This document shows, in pieces, positions 25,972 to 34,146 of a stretch of 34,146 bases of DNA. Within the stretch, counting starts at the first letter, position 1, and the number at the start of each line of letters is the position of its first letter. The translations under genes were made by a program, and so were the position numbers. The notes under the pieces are model-generated. The model saw nothing but the letters and a program-made list of their open reading frames with translations. It was not told the DNA's origin and searched no databases. The DNA is from Acidobacteriota bacterium (GTDB taxonomy: Bacteria > Acidobacteriota > Terriglobia > Bryobacterales > Bryobacteraceae), in assembly GCA_016213725.1 (NCBI GenBank), contig JACQZS010000341.1, positions 1 to 34,146 on the forward strand, in the 5' to 3' direction.

Positions 25972-28053
25972 ATGCTGGGCAAAAACACATTGTTATCGGC
26001 CGCATTGTGCGCCGCGGCGTGCGCGCAGGATTGGCCCGCCTACCACGGCGGCTACGAGAACACGAAGTACTCGGCGCTGAAACAGATCAATACGGGAAAC
26101 GTGGGCCGGCTGAAGCTGGCCTGGAAATACGATACCGGCGAGGCGCGCAAGGACAGCGAGATGCAATGCAATCCGCTGGTGGCCGGCGGCCGGATGTTCG
26201 TCTCCTCGCCGCTGCTGCGGGTGATCGCCCTGGACCCGGCCACCGGCAAAGAACTGTGGCGCTTCGACCCCCACAACGGAAAGCCGGGCGCCGGCAAGTA
26301 CCGCCACCGCGGGTTTAACTACTGGAAGAGCGGCGGCGAAGAGCGGCTCTACTTTGCCGCGGGACCATACCTCTATTCGCTAGATGCCAGGACGGGCCAG
26401 GTGGTGAAGAGCTTCGGCGACGGCGGCCGCATCGATCTCAAGAAGGGGCTGGATCGCGATGCATCCAACGTCTCCGTCTCAGTTTCAACACCGGGCGTCA
26501 TCTACAAGGACCTGTTGATCCTGGGCAGCATCGTCAGCGAAGGACTGCCCGCGGCGCCCGGCCACATCCGAGCGTTCGACGTGCGCACCGGCGAGCGGAA
26601 ATGGATCTTCCACACGCTGCCGCAACCCGGCGAGCCCGGCTACGAGACCTGGCCCAAAGAGGCCTACCAGTACCTGGGCGGCGTGAACAATTGGAGCGGC
26701 ATGGCGCTGGACGAGAAACGCGGCACGGTGTTTGTGCCTACCGGTTCAGCCGCCGACGACTTCTACGGCGCCAATCGCCACGGCGACAATCTCTACGCCA
26801 ATTGCCTGCTGGCGCTCGATGCCGCCACGGGCCGGCGCAGGTGGCATTTCCAGTTCGTCAGGCACGACGTGTGGGACCGCGACCTGCCTTCCGCGCCCAC
26901 GCTCCTCACCGTGCGCCACGGCGGCAAAGCCGTGGAGGCGGTAGCGCAGATCACCAAGTCCGGCCACGTTTGGGTGTTCGATCGCGACACCGGCAAGAGC
27001 CTGTTCCCATTTGAAGAGAGGGCGGTGCCCGGCTCTGAAGTGCCCGGTGAAAAGCTGGCGGAAAAACAGGTGCTGCCGCTGAAGCCGGCGCCCTTCGCCC
27101 GTCAGGCGTTCACGGAGGAGATGGTGACCAACCGGACGCCCGCGGCGCACGAGGCCGTGTTGCAGCGCCTGCGCCAGGTAAAGAGCGGCCGGCAGTTCTC
27201 GCCCCCCAGCTTTCAGGGCACCATCATCTTCCCGGGCTTTGACGGAGGCGGCGAATGGGGCGGCGGAGCCTGGGATCCGGAGACCGGCCTCTTCTATGTG
27301 AACGCCAACGAGATGGCCTGGCTGATGAAGATTGTGGAGCGCAAGCAGAAGGGCCGGCAGAGCGGCAGGACGGCCTATGTGCGCTACTGCGCGGCGTGCC
27401 ATAGAGACGACATGCAGGGCGCTCCGCCGGAGTTCCCCGCCCTGGCTTCGCTCAGCGGCCGGCGGACGGAGGAACAGGTGCGCAGTGTGGTGACCAAGGG
27501 TGCCGGCCGCATGCCCGGCTTCGGGCATCTCCAGCCGGAGGTGCTGAATGCGCTGTTGGCGTATGTCATGAAGGGCGAGGACAAGGAACTGACGGGCGAG
27601 GCCTCGGCATCGCCGTTCGAGCAGAAGTACCGCCTGGATGGCTATGTGCGCTTCCTGGACCCGGAGGGATACCCGGCCATGGTGCCGCCCTGGGGAACCT
27701 TGAACGCCATCAACCTGAACACCGGCGAATACGCCTGGAAGCAGCCGTTTGGCGAGTTCCCCGCCCTGGCGGCGCAAGGCCTGAAGAACACCGGCAGCGA
27801 GAACTACGGCGGCGGCGTGGTGACCGCGGGCGGGCTGCTTTTCATCGCGGCCACCAACAGCGACCACAAGATGCACGCGTTCGACAAGAAGACCGGCAAG
27901 CTCCTGTGGGAGTTCACCATGGATGCGGCGGGCAATGCCACGCCCGCTACCTATGTGGTGAACGGCAGGCAATATGTCGTGATCGGCGCCGGCGGAGGCA
28001 AGTGGGGCAATGTCTCAGGCGGCAGCTATTACGCCTTCGCGCTGCCTGACTAG
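25972..28053 (+). CDS. PQQ-dependent dehydrogenase (quinoprotein) with internal cytochrome c domain
   Basis: Signal peptide MLGKNTLLSAALCAAACAQDW; repeated propeller motifs (ALDPATGKELWRF, FDVRTGERKWIF, ALDAATGRRRWHFQ); heme motif CAACH at 27388-27402. Alternative ATG at 25957. Confidence 0.88.
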   Translation: MLGKNTLLSAALCAAACAQDWPAYHGGYENTKYSALKQINTGNVGRLKLAWKYDTGEARKDSEMQCNPLVAGGRMFVSSPLLRVIALDPATGKELWRFDPHNGKPGAGKYRHRGFNYWKSGGEERLYFAAGPYLYSLDARTGQVVKSFGDGGRIDLKKGLDRDASNVSVSVSTPGVIYKDLLILGSIVSEGLPAAPGHIRAFDVRTGERKWIFHTLPQPGEPGYETWPKEAYQYLGGVNNWSGMALDEKRGTVFVPTGSAADDFYGANRHGDNLYANCLLALDAATGRRRWHFQFVRHDVWDRDLPSAPTLLTVRHGGKAVEAVAQITKSGHVWVFDRDTGKSLFPFEERAVPGSEVPGEKLAEKQVLPLKPAPFARQAFTEEMVTNRTPAAHEAVLQRLRQVKSGRQFSPPSFQGTIIFPGFDGGGEWGGGAWDPETGLFYVNANEMAWLMKIVERKQKGRQSGRTAYVRYCAACHRDDMQGAPPEFPALASLSGRRTEEQVRSVVTKGAGRMPGFGHLQPEVLNALLAYVMKGEDKELTGEASASPFEQKYRLDGYVRFLDPEGYPAMVPPWGTLNAINLNTGEYAWKQPFGEFPALAAQGLKNTGSENYGGGVVTAGGLLFIAATNSDHKMHAFDKKTGKLLWEFTMDAAGNATPATYVVNGRQYVVIGAGGGKWGNVSGGSYYAFALPD

Positions 28054-29738
28054 GAGACGGCGCAGGAGTCCACCGCCGATGCCACGTGGTGCCGGATGTT
28101 CTCCTCGCCCAGGCGCGCGGTGAATCCGCTGCGGGCCAGAAACTCCAGAACCGGATCGGTCACCCGCGCCAGCACCAGGCGCACGCCGGACTCCTGAAGA
28201 TCCGCCCGGAGCTGTTCGAGCAGATCCAGCGAAGTCACGTCCGTCTCGGACACCGCCTCGAGGTTGAGGATGACGGCGCGGAGAGGCGCCGGCGCCTGCG
28301 CAATGGCCTGGCGGAGGTTGGCCATGATGCGGTTGACGTTGGCGAAGAACACCACTCCGTTCGGACGGTAGATCAGAAGCCCGGGGATCGGTTGAGCCTC
28401 TGGATAGCGCTTGATGTCGGCAAAGGTCTGGGTGCCGGGAATGCGGCCGAGCATTGATTCCTGGGGCGAGGTCAGCTTCTTCATTAGGGCTACCAGCGTG
28501 AGGCAGATGGCCAGCAGCAGGCCCTTCAGGATGCCCAAAGCGAGTACCCCGGCCAGGGCGGTGAGAGCGGAATAGATGGCGCCCGTGCGCAGGCGGGCGA
28601 ATCGCCGCAGTTCCGCCACATCGGCCAGATGGGCGACGGCGTGAATGACGATGGCGCCCAGCACGGCTTCCGGCAGGTCCCGGAAGAGCGGCGTCAGATA
28701 GGCGACGGTGATGAGCGTGAGCACGGAAGTGATGATGGTGGAGAGCTGCGTGCGGGCCCCTCCGGACGCATTGGCCGCCGTGCCGGACATGCCGCCGCCG
28801 ACGACAAAGCCCTGGAAGAAGCCGCTGGCGAGATTGGCCGTGGCCAGCGCGGCCAGCTCCTGGTTGGCATCGACGTCGTACTTGAACTTGGCGCCGAAGG
28901 TGCGGCCTGCCGCCAGAGCTTCGGCATACATGATGAGGACAATGCCGACGGCGCCGGCGAAGACGTCCGGCCACGCGTCCGGACCAATCGCCGGCAGCGT
29001 GAAATGCGGCACCCCGCCCTGAATGAGGCCCACCACCTCGACGCCGTGCTGTTCCAGGCCCAGGTACTTCGACGCCACAATGCCGCCGATGAAGACCACC
29101 AGCGCGGAGGGCACCCGGGGCGCGACAGCGCCCAGGCCGAAGGTGATCACCAGCGCGGAAACACCCACCGCCAGCGTCCAGGGATTGAAGTGCGTGAGCG
29201 ACGTGAGGAGATTCCAGAGTTGCTCAAAGAAACTGCCGGAGCCGTGGTGGATGCCGAGGAGTTTCGGCGCCTGCTTGACGATGATGGTGACGGCTATGCC
29301 GAAAACAAAGCCCTTCAGCACGGGCTTGGCGATGAACTCGGAAACAAAGCCGAGCTTGAAGAAGTAGCCGAGCCACAGCAGCACCCCCGCCGCAACGGCT
29401 GTGGCCGAGGCGAGCATGGCGTAGCGCGCCGCGTCGCCCTGGGCCAGCGGCGCCACCAGCGCCGCCAGCATCGCCGCGGAGCCGGAAGTGGCCGCGACTG
29501 CCAGATGGCGGGAGGAGCCGAACAGGGCGTAGGTGAACAGTCCGAATGCCGCGGCGAAGAGCCCCGCCTGCGGAGCCAGGCCGGCGATGCCGGCATACGC
29601 CATTGCTTCCGGGATGAGGAGCGCGCCGAGCGCAAGACCGGCCACGAAGTCCGCGCGGAGTGTATCTCCGCTGCACTTGGGGAGCCAGGAGATAATGGGC
29701 AACAGCCGGTGGAGGCGCGGCACAGCGGCGCTGGGCAT
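28050..29738 (-). CDS. SulP/SLC26-family anion transporter with STAS domain
   Basis: DFVAGLALGALLIPEAMAYAGIAGLAPQAGLFAA; C-term STAS-like VILNLEAVSETDVTSLDLLEQLRADLQESGVRLVLAR. Confidence 0.93.
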   Translation of the reverse strand: MPSAAVPRLHRLLPIISWLPKCSGDTLRADFVAGLALGALLIPEAMAYAGIAGLAPQAGLFAAAFGLFTYALFGSSRHLAVAATSGSAAMLAALVAPLAQGDAARYAMLASATAVAAGVLLWLGYFFKLGFVSEFIAKPVLKGFVFGIAVTIIVKQAPKLLGIHHGSGSFFEQLWNLLTSLTHFNPWTLAVGVSALVITFGLGAVAPRVPSALVVFIGGIVASKYLGLEQHGVEVVGLIQGGVPHFTLPAIGPDAWPDVFAGAVGIVLIMYAEALAAGRTFGAKFKYDVDANQELAALATANLASGFFQGFVVGGGMSGTAANASGGARTQLSTIITSVLTLITVAYLTPLFRDLPEAVLGAIVIHAVAHLADVAELRRFARLRTGAIYSALTALAGVLALGILKGLLLAICLTLVALMKKLTSPQESMLGRIPGTQTFADIKRYPEAQPIPGLLIYRPNGVVFFANVNRIMANLRQAIAQAPAPLRAVILNLEAVSETDVTSLDLLEQLRADLQESGVRLVLARVTDPVLEFLARSGFTARLGEENIRHHVASAVDSCAVS

Positions 29739-29766
29739 TAGGGAGACCTCGCTAGCTTGAGATGTT

Positions 29767-29796
29767 GCGCCGCGGCGGCAGGACAAGCCGCGGCGC
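29767..29796 (-). terminator. GC-rich hairpin between the DUF2252 and SulP genes; possible terminator
   Basis: GCGCCGCGGC (29767-29776) and GCCGCGGCGC (29787-29796), perfect 10 bp stem; no strong T tract. Confidence 0.4.
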
Positions 29797-29804
29797 GTCG
29801 GACT

Positions 29805-31232
29805 TCAGCTCACTTGTTCAAAGACGGCTTTTACGCTGCCCTTGCGCACTGCCTTGGCCAGCGCGTCGTGATCCTTTTCGTTCTGGTTCGCATAGGCGAC
29901 CGCGAAGCTGGCCATCGCCTCGTCGATCGCTTCGCTCTTGCCCAGGTAACCTGAAAGCAGAATGGGATCGCTGGAGCGGGCATGCGCCATCGCCAGGGCC
30001 TTGCCGCACCAGGTGGAATAGAGCCCCAGAAGGGACGCGTCGAACAGATCCACGCGCGGGCCGATCTTCACGTCGCGCAACTGGCGGACAAAGAAATGGC
30101 GCTTGGGGCCATAGGTCCATCCCAGGAACATGTCGCTGGCCGACTGCATCAGCCGGTAGCCGTTCACCACCCGCTGACCGTGATTGGAAAAGACGCTGGC
30201 GCCGGCATACGGCTCCAGAACCGAAGCGCGGGCCTCCTTCACCTGCAGGAACAGCGGATCGTGTTCTCCCGCCATGAACAGAAACACCCAGCACGAAGTG
30301 CCCACGCTGCCGATGCCGACGACCTTCATGGCAGCGTCGCGAATCGTGTACCGGCTCAGGAGGGTCTGCATGGAATGGGGCAGCGTGGAGCGGTAAACCG
30401 CCATGGCATCCACCAGCGCTTTCTGAACTTCCCCGGGGGCGTGGCCCTCGGCGTGGAAGATGGTGGGCAACTGGTCCTTGATCACGGGCGTTTCACCCTT
30501 GTGCTCGACGAGTTTGGGAAAGATCTCCTCGGCGGCGCTCTTGGCGCGCTCCTTCTCCACTCGGTTCACGATGCGCTGCCGGAGCCGCGGGTTTTGAATG
30601 CTGTCCAGGATCTCCGAGGCCCACAGCGCGTGGTACCACAGCTCCAGCGTGCGCATCTGGCTGAAGTCGGCCATTGACTCGCGGTAGCTGCGCACACAGC
30701 TCCCGGCGATGTCCTTCGCGGTTGCGTCGGAAATGCCCTTGTCCCGGCAGGCAACCACGAAGCTGGTGGCCAGGCGCTTGACGTCCCACTCCCAGGGCGC
30801 CGGCAGCGTCTCATCGAGATCGTTGATCGAAAAAAGGATTCGCCTCTCGGGCGTGGCAAAGCCGCCGAAGTTGCACAGATGAGCGTCTCCGCAGCACTGC
30901 ACCCGGATGCCCGAGTTGGGCGTGGTGGAGAGATCCGAGGCCATGGTCAGCGCAGCCCCGCGGTAGAAGGTGAAGGCCGAGCGGACCATGCGCCCATGGC
31001 GCAGCGGGAGCAGATCGGGAATCCGGCCCGCCTCCGCTTCCAGCACCAGGGCCACGGCATCCGGACGATGGGCCGCCGGCTTCCACGCCCCGTGGTCCTT
31101 CCGGGGACACTTTTCGCGCAGGGCCTTGCCCGCGGCATAGCGCTCCGTATAAGTGGCGAGCGCCTTCGCCTCCAACTTCACAAAGTGGTCTGTGGGCCCC
31201 GCTTTCTTCGGCTTGGCCGCCTTCTTCGCCAT
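29805..31232 (-). CDS. DUF2252-family protein
   Basis: RMVRSAFTFYRGAALTMASDLS...VQCCGDAHLCNFGGFATPERRILFSINDLDETLPAPWEWDVKRLATSFVVA; SD AGGAGGAACC. Confidence 0.92.
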   Translation of the reverse strand: MAKKAAKPKKAGPTDHFVKLEAKALATYTERYAAGKALREKCPRKDHGAWKPAAHRPDAVALVLEAEAGRIPDLLPLRHGRMVRSAFTFYRGAALTMASDLSTTPNSGIRVQCCGDAHLCNFGGFATPERRILFSINDLDETLPAPWEWDVKRLATSFVVACRDKGISDATAKDIAGSCVRSYRESMADFSQMRTLELWYHALWASEILDSIQNPRLRQRIVNRVEKERAKSAAEEIFPKLVEHKGETPVIKDQLPTIFHAEGHAPGEVQKALVDAMAVYRSTLPHSMQTLLSRYTIRDAAMKVVGIGSVGTSCWVFLFMAGEHDPLFLQVKEARASVLEPYAGASVFSNHGQRVVNGYRLMQSASDMFLGWTYGPKRHFFVRQLRDVKIGPRVDLFDASLLGLYSTWCGKALAMAHARSSDPILLSGYLGKSEAIDEAMASFAVAYANQNEKDHDALAKAVRKGSVKAVFEQVS

Positions 31233-31408
31233 CTGAGGTTCCTCCTTCAGGAGCGCAGTGCGGAATCACTCCTGGCTGAGAATAGCAGGACATATGCCGA
31301 ATACAAGGGCGAAGCGCGGGAATCAGATCAACAGGTTATGGACCATCGCCAGCGGTTACCGCACCACGGGGAGGATGTGGCACCAAATACGGTGTGCAGA
31401 AACACGAA

Positions 31409-31439
31409 GGGCGCGGCAGACCATCAAGGCGCCGCGCCC
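31409..31439 (-). terminator. Hairpin terminator downstream of tpiA
   Basis: GGGCGCGGC (31409-31417) and GCCGCGCCC (31431-31439), 9 bp perfect stem; minus strand continues TTCGTGTTTCTG. Confidence 0.6.
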
Positions 31440-31459
31440 GGAGGTTGATCAGGAAAGGG

Positions 31460-32212
31460 CTAGAAGTTGACGATGCCCGCGAAGTCTTCAGCCTTCAGCG
31501 CCGCACCGCCAACGAGAGCGCCGTCGATGTCCGGCTGAGCCATCAGGCCCTTCACGTTGTCGGGCTTCACGCTGCCGCCGTAGAGGATGCGGACGGCGTC
31601 GGCGCCGGCTTTGCCGAACTTGGCTTCCACGCAGGCGCGCAAAACCTTGTGAGCGTCCTCTGCGATCTCAGGGGTGGCAACCTTGCCGGTGCCGATGGCC
31701 CAGACCGGCTCGTAGGCTATGACAATCTTGGCGAACTCTTCAGCGGAAAGCCCGGCAATGCCGCCGGTGAACTGCGTGGAGAGCACGTCGTTGGTCTTGC
31801 CGGCTTCGCGGTCTGCCAGCAGCTCGCCCACGCAGACGATGGGGGTGAGCCCGGCTTCCAGGGCGGCCTTGGTGCGCTTGAGCACGGTTTCGTCGGTTTC
31901 GCCGAAATACTGGCGGCGCTCCGAGTGGCCGATGATGACGTAGGCGCAGCCTGCCGCCTTCAGCATGGCGGGCGTCACCTCACCGGTGAAGGCGCCTTCC
32001 TTGTTCTGCCAGTAGCAGTTCTGCGCGCCGACTCCGACGCGGGATCCCTGGGCGGCTTCGACAGCGGCCGGTACGTCGATGAACGGGGGGCAGATGGCGA
32101 CTTCCGCGTGGGTGGATTTCTCAACCAGCGGGAGGAACTTGGAGAAGAATTCTTTGGTTTCCGCCGGCGTCTTGAACATCTTCCAGTTGCCGGCCATCAG
32201 AGGAGTGCGCAT
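31460..32212 (-). CDS. tpiA: Triosephosphate isomerase
   Basis: MRTPLMAGNWKMFKT, VIIGHSERRQYFGET, IAYEPVWAIGTGKVATPEIAED, ILYGGSVKPDNV, DGALVGGAAL. Confidence 0.97.
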   Translation of the reverse strand: MRTPLMAGNWKMFKTPAETKEFFSKFLPLVEKSTHAEVAICPPFIDVPAAVEAAQGSRVGVGAQNCYWQNKEGAFTGEVTPAMLKAAGCAYVIIGHSERRQYFGETDETVLKRTKAALEAGLTPIVCVGELLADREAGKTNDVLSTQFTGGIAGLSAEEFAKIVIAYEPVWAIGTGKVATPEIAEDAHKVLRACVEAKFGKAGADAVRILYGGSVKPDNVKGLMAQPDIDGALVGGAALKAEDFAGIVNF

Positions 32213-32332
32213 GCTTCTAGTTTAGCTGGTTTGCGGAGGGTTTCGTCTGATTCGGCGGCTTGAAGGCCCGGACGCGCGGCCCGCGCAAGCGCTGGCCTGC
32301 CTGGGCGTACAGACGCAGCAGCCGCCTGCCGG

Positions 32333-34146
32333 CTAAGCCGTGAACCGGTCGAGCGCGATGTGCAGCCGCTCGCCTTTCTTTGTTTCGAGTTCCTGCTTCT
32401 TGCCCCGGTAAGAGAGCGCCAACGCACCGCCGAATTGGCTGCGCACGTACGCCTGGGTTAGCGCGCCGTTGCGCCACTCCAGATCGAACGCAAAGCCGCC
32501 GCGCGCGCAGATGCCGGCCACGCGGCCCGTGGGCCAGGCGGCAGGCAGCGCGGGCAGCAGCCTGACCACGCCGTTGTGGCTCTGCAACAGCATCTCGGCG
32601 ATGGCCGCGGCCCCGCCGAAGTTGCCGTCAATCTGGAACGGCGGATGCGCGTCGAACAGGTTGTCGTAGCTTCCGCCGCCGTTGGTCATGTTGAAGCCGA
32701 CGCTCTTCACGCCCACGGGCGCCAGCAGCATCCGCAGCAGCTTGTAAGCCCGGTCGCCATCGCCCAGCCGCGCCCAGATGCCCATCTTGTGGGCCAGGGA
32801 CCAGCCGGTGGACAGATCGCCGCGCGCCTCCAGCGACTTCTTCGCGGCGGCGGCCAGCTCCGGGGTCTCTTCGGGGGTGATTTCAGAACCCGGAAACACG
32901 CCCCAAAGATGAGAGACGTGCCGGTGGTGCGGTTCGGGCTCCTCATACGGCTCCAGCCACTCCATCAGGCGTCCGTCCGGAGCCACGCGGTTGGGGGCGA
33001 GGCGCTCTTTCTTGTACGCCAGGTCATCGCGGAGATCGGGGTCGGCGCCGAGCAGCGTGGCGGCCTGAATCGTGGCGTCGAACAGGTAGCGGATCAGCTG
33101 CATGTCCACCGTGGGTCCCATGCACACGCTGGCGCGCGCGCCGCTGCCGGTCTTGAATGAATTCTCCGGCGAGTTCGCCGGCGCCGTCACCAGCCACTTG
33201 TGGGCGGGCTCTTCGATGAGCAGATCGGAATAGAAGAGCGCGGAGCCCTTGAGGATCGGGTACGCCCGCTCCAGGAACTTGCGGTCGTGCGTGAAAAGCC
33301 AGTAATCCCACAGGTGCTGGCACAGCCAGGCGGAGCCGGTGGTGGTGGCGCCCCAGGAGGCGCCCTCGCCCGGCGAGGTGTAGCCCCAGACGTTGGTGAT
33401 GACGTGCGCCACCCAGCCCCGCGCCCCGTAGTAGGTCTGGGCCGTCTTCGTACCCGGCTCCACCAGGGAGCCGATCAGCGCGAACAGCGGCGTGTGCAGA
33501 TCGCTGAGGTTGCCGGAGCCCGCCGGCCAGTAGTTCATCTGAACGTTGATGTCCAGGTGGTAGTCGGCATTCCAGGGCGTCTGCAGTTCCTCGGCCCACA
33601 GGCCCTGCAGGTTGGCCGGAAGCCCTCCGGGCCGGGAGGACGAGATCAGCAGGTAGCGCCCGTACTGATAGTAGAGCGCGGCCAAACCGGGATCGGCGGC
33701 GCCTTCGGCCGCGGCCTTCAGGCGCGCCGGCGTGGGAAGCGTGCTGCCGGCGCCCAGATCGATGGCAAGCCGGTCGAAGTAGCTCCGGTAATCCGCGGTG
33801 TGGGCGGTCATCAGGGCGGCGTAGCGCTTGCTGGAGGCAGCCTGCGCGTCAGCCGCGGCGGCGGCTTCGGCGTTTTTTGACTGGCGGCCGGCGAAGCCCT
33901 GGAAGTCGGTGGCGGCCGTGATCAGCAGCACCGCCTCGTCCGCTCCTTCTACCTTGAGCACGCCGTTTGAAGACGTCAACCGGCCGGACTTCGCCGCCGC
34001 TGTGACGCGGGCGGCGAATTTCATCCCGCCGCCGCCCTTGCCGTCGCTCAACTGGCCGGTGAGCTGCATGCCGAATGTGCCCACGGAGGCGGAGGCGGCG
34101 CGCTCCGGCCGGTCCAGCCGCGCTTCGAACGAAAGCGTGCCCCGGC
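32333..34146 (-). CDS. GH95-family alpha-L-fucosidase-like protein (5' end outside the window)
   Basis: Frame stays open to the window edge (RGTLSFEARLDRPERA...); LPANLQGLWAEELQTPWNADYHLDINVQMNYWPA and HRHVSHLWGVFPGSEITPEETPELAAAAKKSLEARGDLSTGWSLAHKM are GH95-like. Confidence 0.9.
   Translation of the reverse strand, partial: RGTLSFEARLDRPERAASASVGTFGMQLTGQLSDGKGGGGMKFAARVTAAAKSGRLTSSNGVLKVEGADEAVLLITAATDFQGFAGRQSKNAEAAAAADAQAASSKRYAALMTAHTADYRSYFDRLAIDLGAGSTLPTPARLKAAAEGAADPGLAALYYQYGRYLLISSSRPGGLPANLQGLWAEELQTPWNADYHLDINVQMNYWPAGSGNLSDLHTPLFALIGSLVEPGTKTAQTYYGARGWVAHVITNVWGYTSPGEGASWGATTTGSAWLCQHLWDYWLFTHDRKFLERAYPILKGSALFYSDLLIEEPAHKWLVTAPANSPENSFKTGSGARASVCMGPTVDMQLIRYLFDATIQAATLLGADPDLRDDLAYKKERLAPNRVAPDGRLMEWLEPYEEPEPHHRHVSHLWGVFPGSEITPEETPELAAAAKKSLEARGDLSTGWSLAHKMGIWARLGDGDRAYKLLRMLLAPVGVKSVGFNMTNGGGSYDNLFDAHPPFQIDGNFGGAAAIAEMLLQSHNGVVRLLPALPAAWPTGRVAGICARGGFAFDLEWRNGALTQAYVRSQFGGALALSYRGKKQELETKKGERLHIALDRFTA

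Noticed and set aside
1-34146. CRISPR arrays, tRNA/rRNA genes, IS elements
   Set aside because: No regularly spaced repeats, cloverleaf-like segments or transposase ORFs were recognised on either strand by eye; an Infernal/tRNAscan run would be decisive.

Overview
The window is GC-rich chromosomal DNA with dense, co-oriented gene blocks and no recognisable tRNA/rRNA, IS element, integrase or CRISPR array. Gene content suggests an Acidobacteriota (Bryobacter/Solibacter-like) genome; this is inference from gene families, not a database search. Left to right: (i) a minus-strand carbohydrate operon (GH106-like rhamnosidase, L-fucose/L-arabinose isomerase-family enzyme, hexuronate-type MFS transporter) divergent from an IclR-HTH/LacI-type sugar-binding chimeric regulator; (ii) a corrinoid methyltransferase operon (UroD-family / B12-binding corrinoid protein / UroD-family); (iii) SAM methyltransferase, AraC regulator, TSUP transporter, acetate kinase, radical SAM protein; (iv) quinone oxidoreductase and Gfo/Idh/MocA oxidoreductase; (v) an Xre-type regulator divergent from a tightly packed row of five small ORFs, including a degenerate GIY-YIG-like protein, followed by an RRM protein, with a consensus promoter and a perfect palindrome in the shared intergenic region; (vi) a polysaccharide-lyase-like domain fused in frame to a TonB-dependent-receptor-like barrel, interrupted by one in-frame TAG, with a translationally coupled MBL-fold hydrolase; (vii) a PQQ dehydrogenase with an internal cytochrome c domain, a SulP transporter, a DUF2252 protein, triosephosphate isomerase and a truncated GH95 fucosidase. 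The best candidates for something undescribed are the Xre/small-ORF cassette (about 17.7-20.5 kb), the lyase-receptor fusion with its amber codon (21.5-25.9 kb), and the IclR/periplasmic-binding chimera (6-7 kb).
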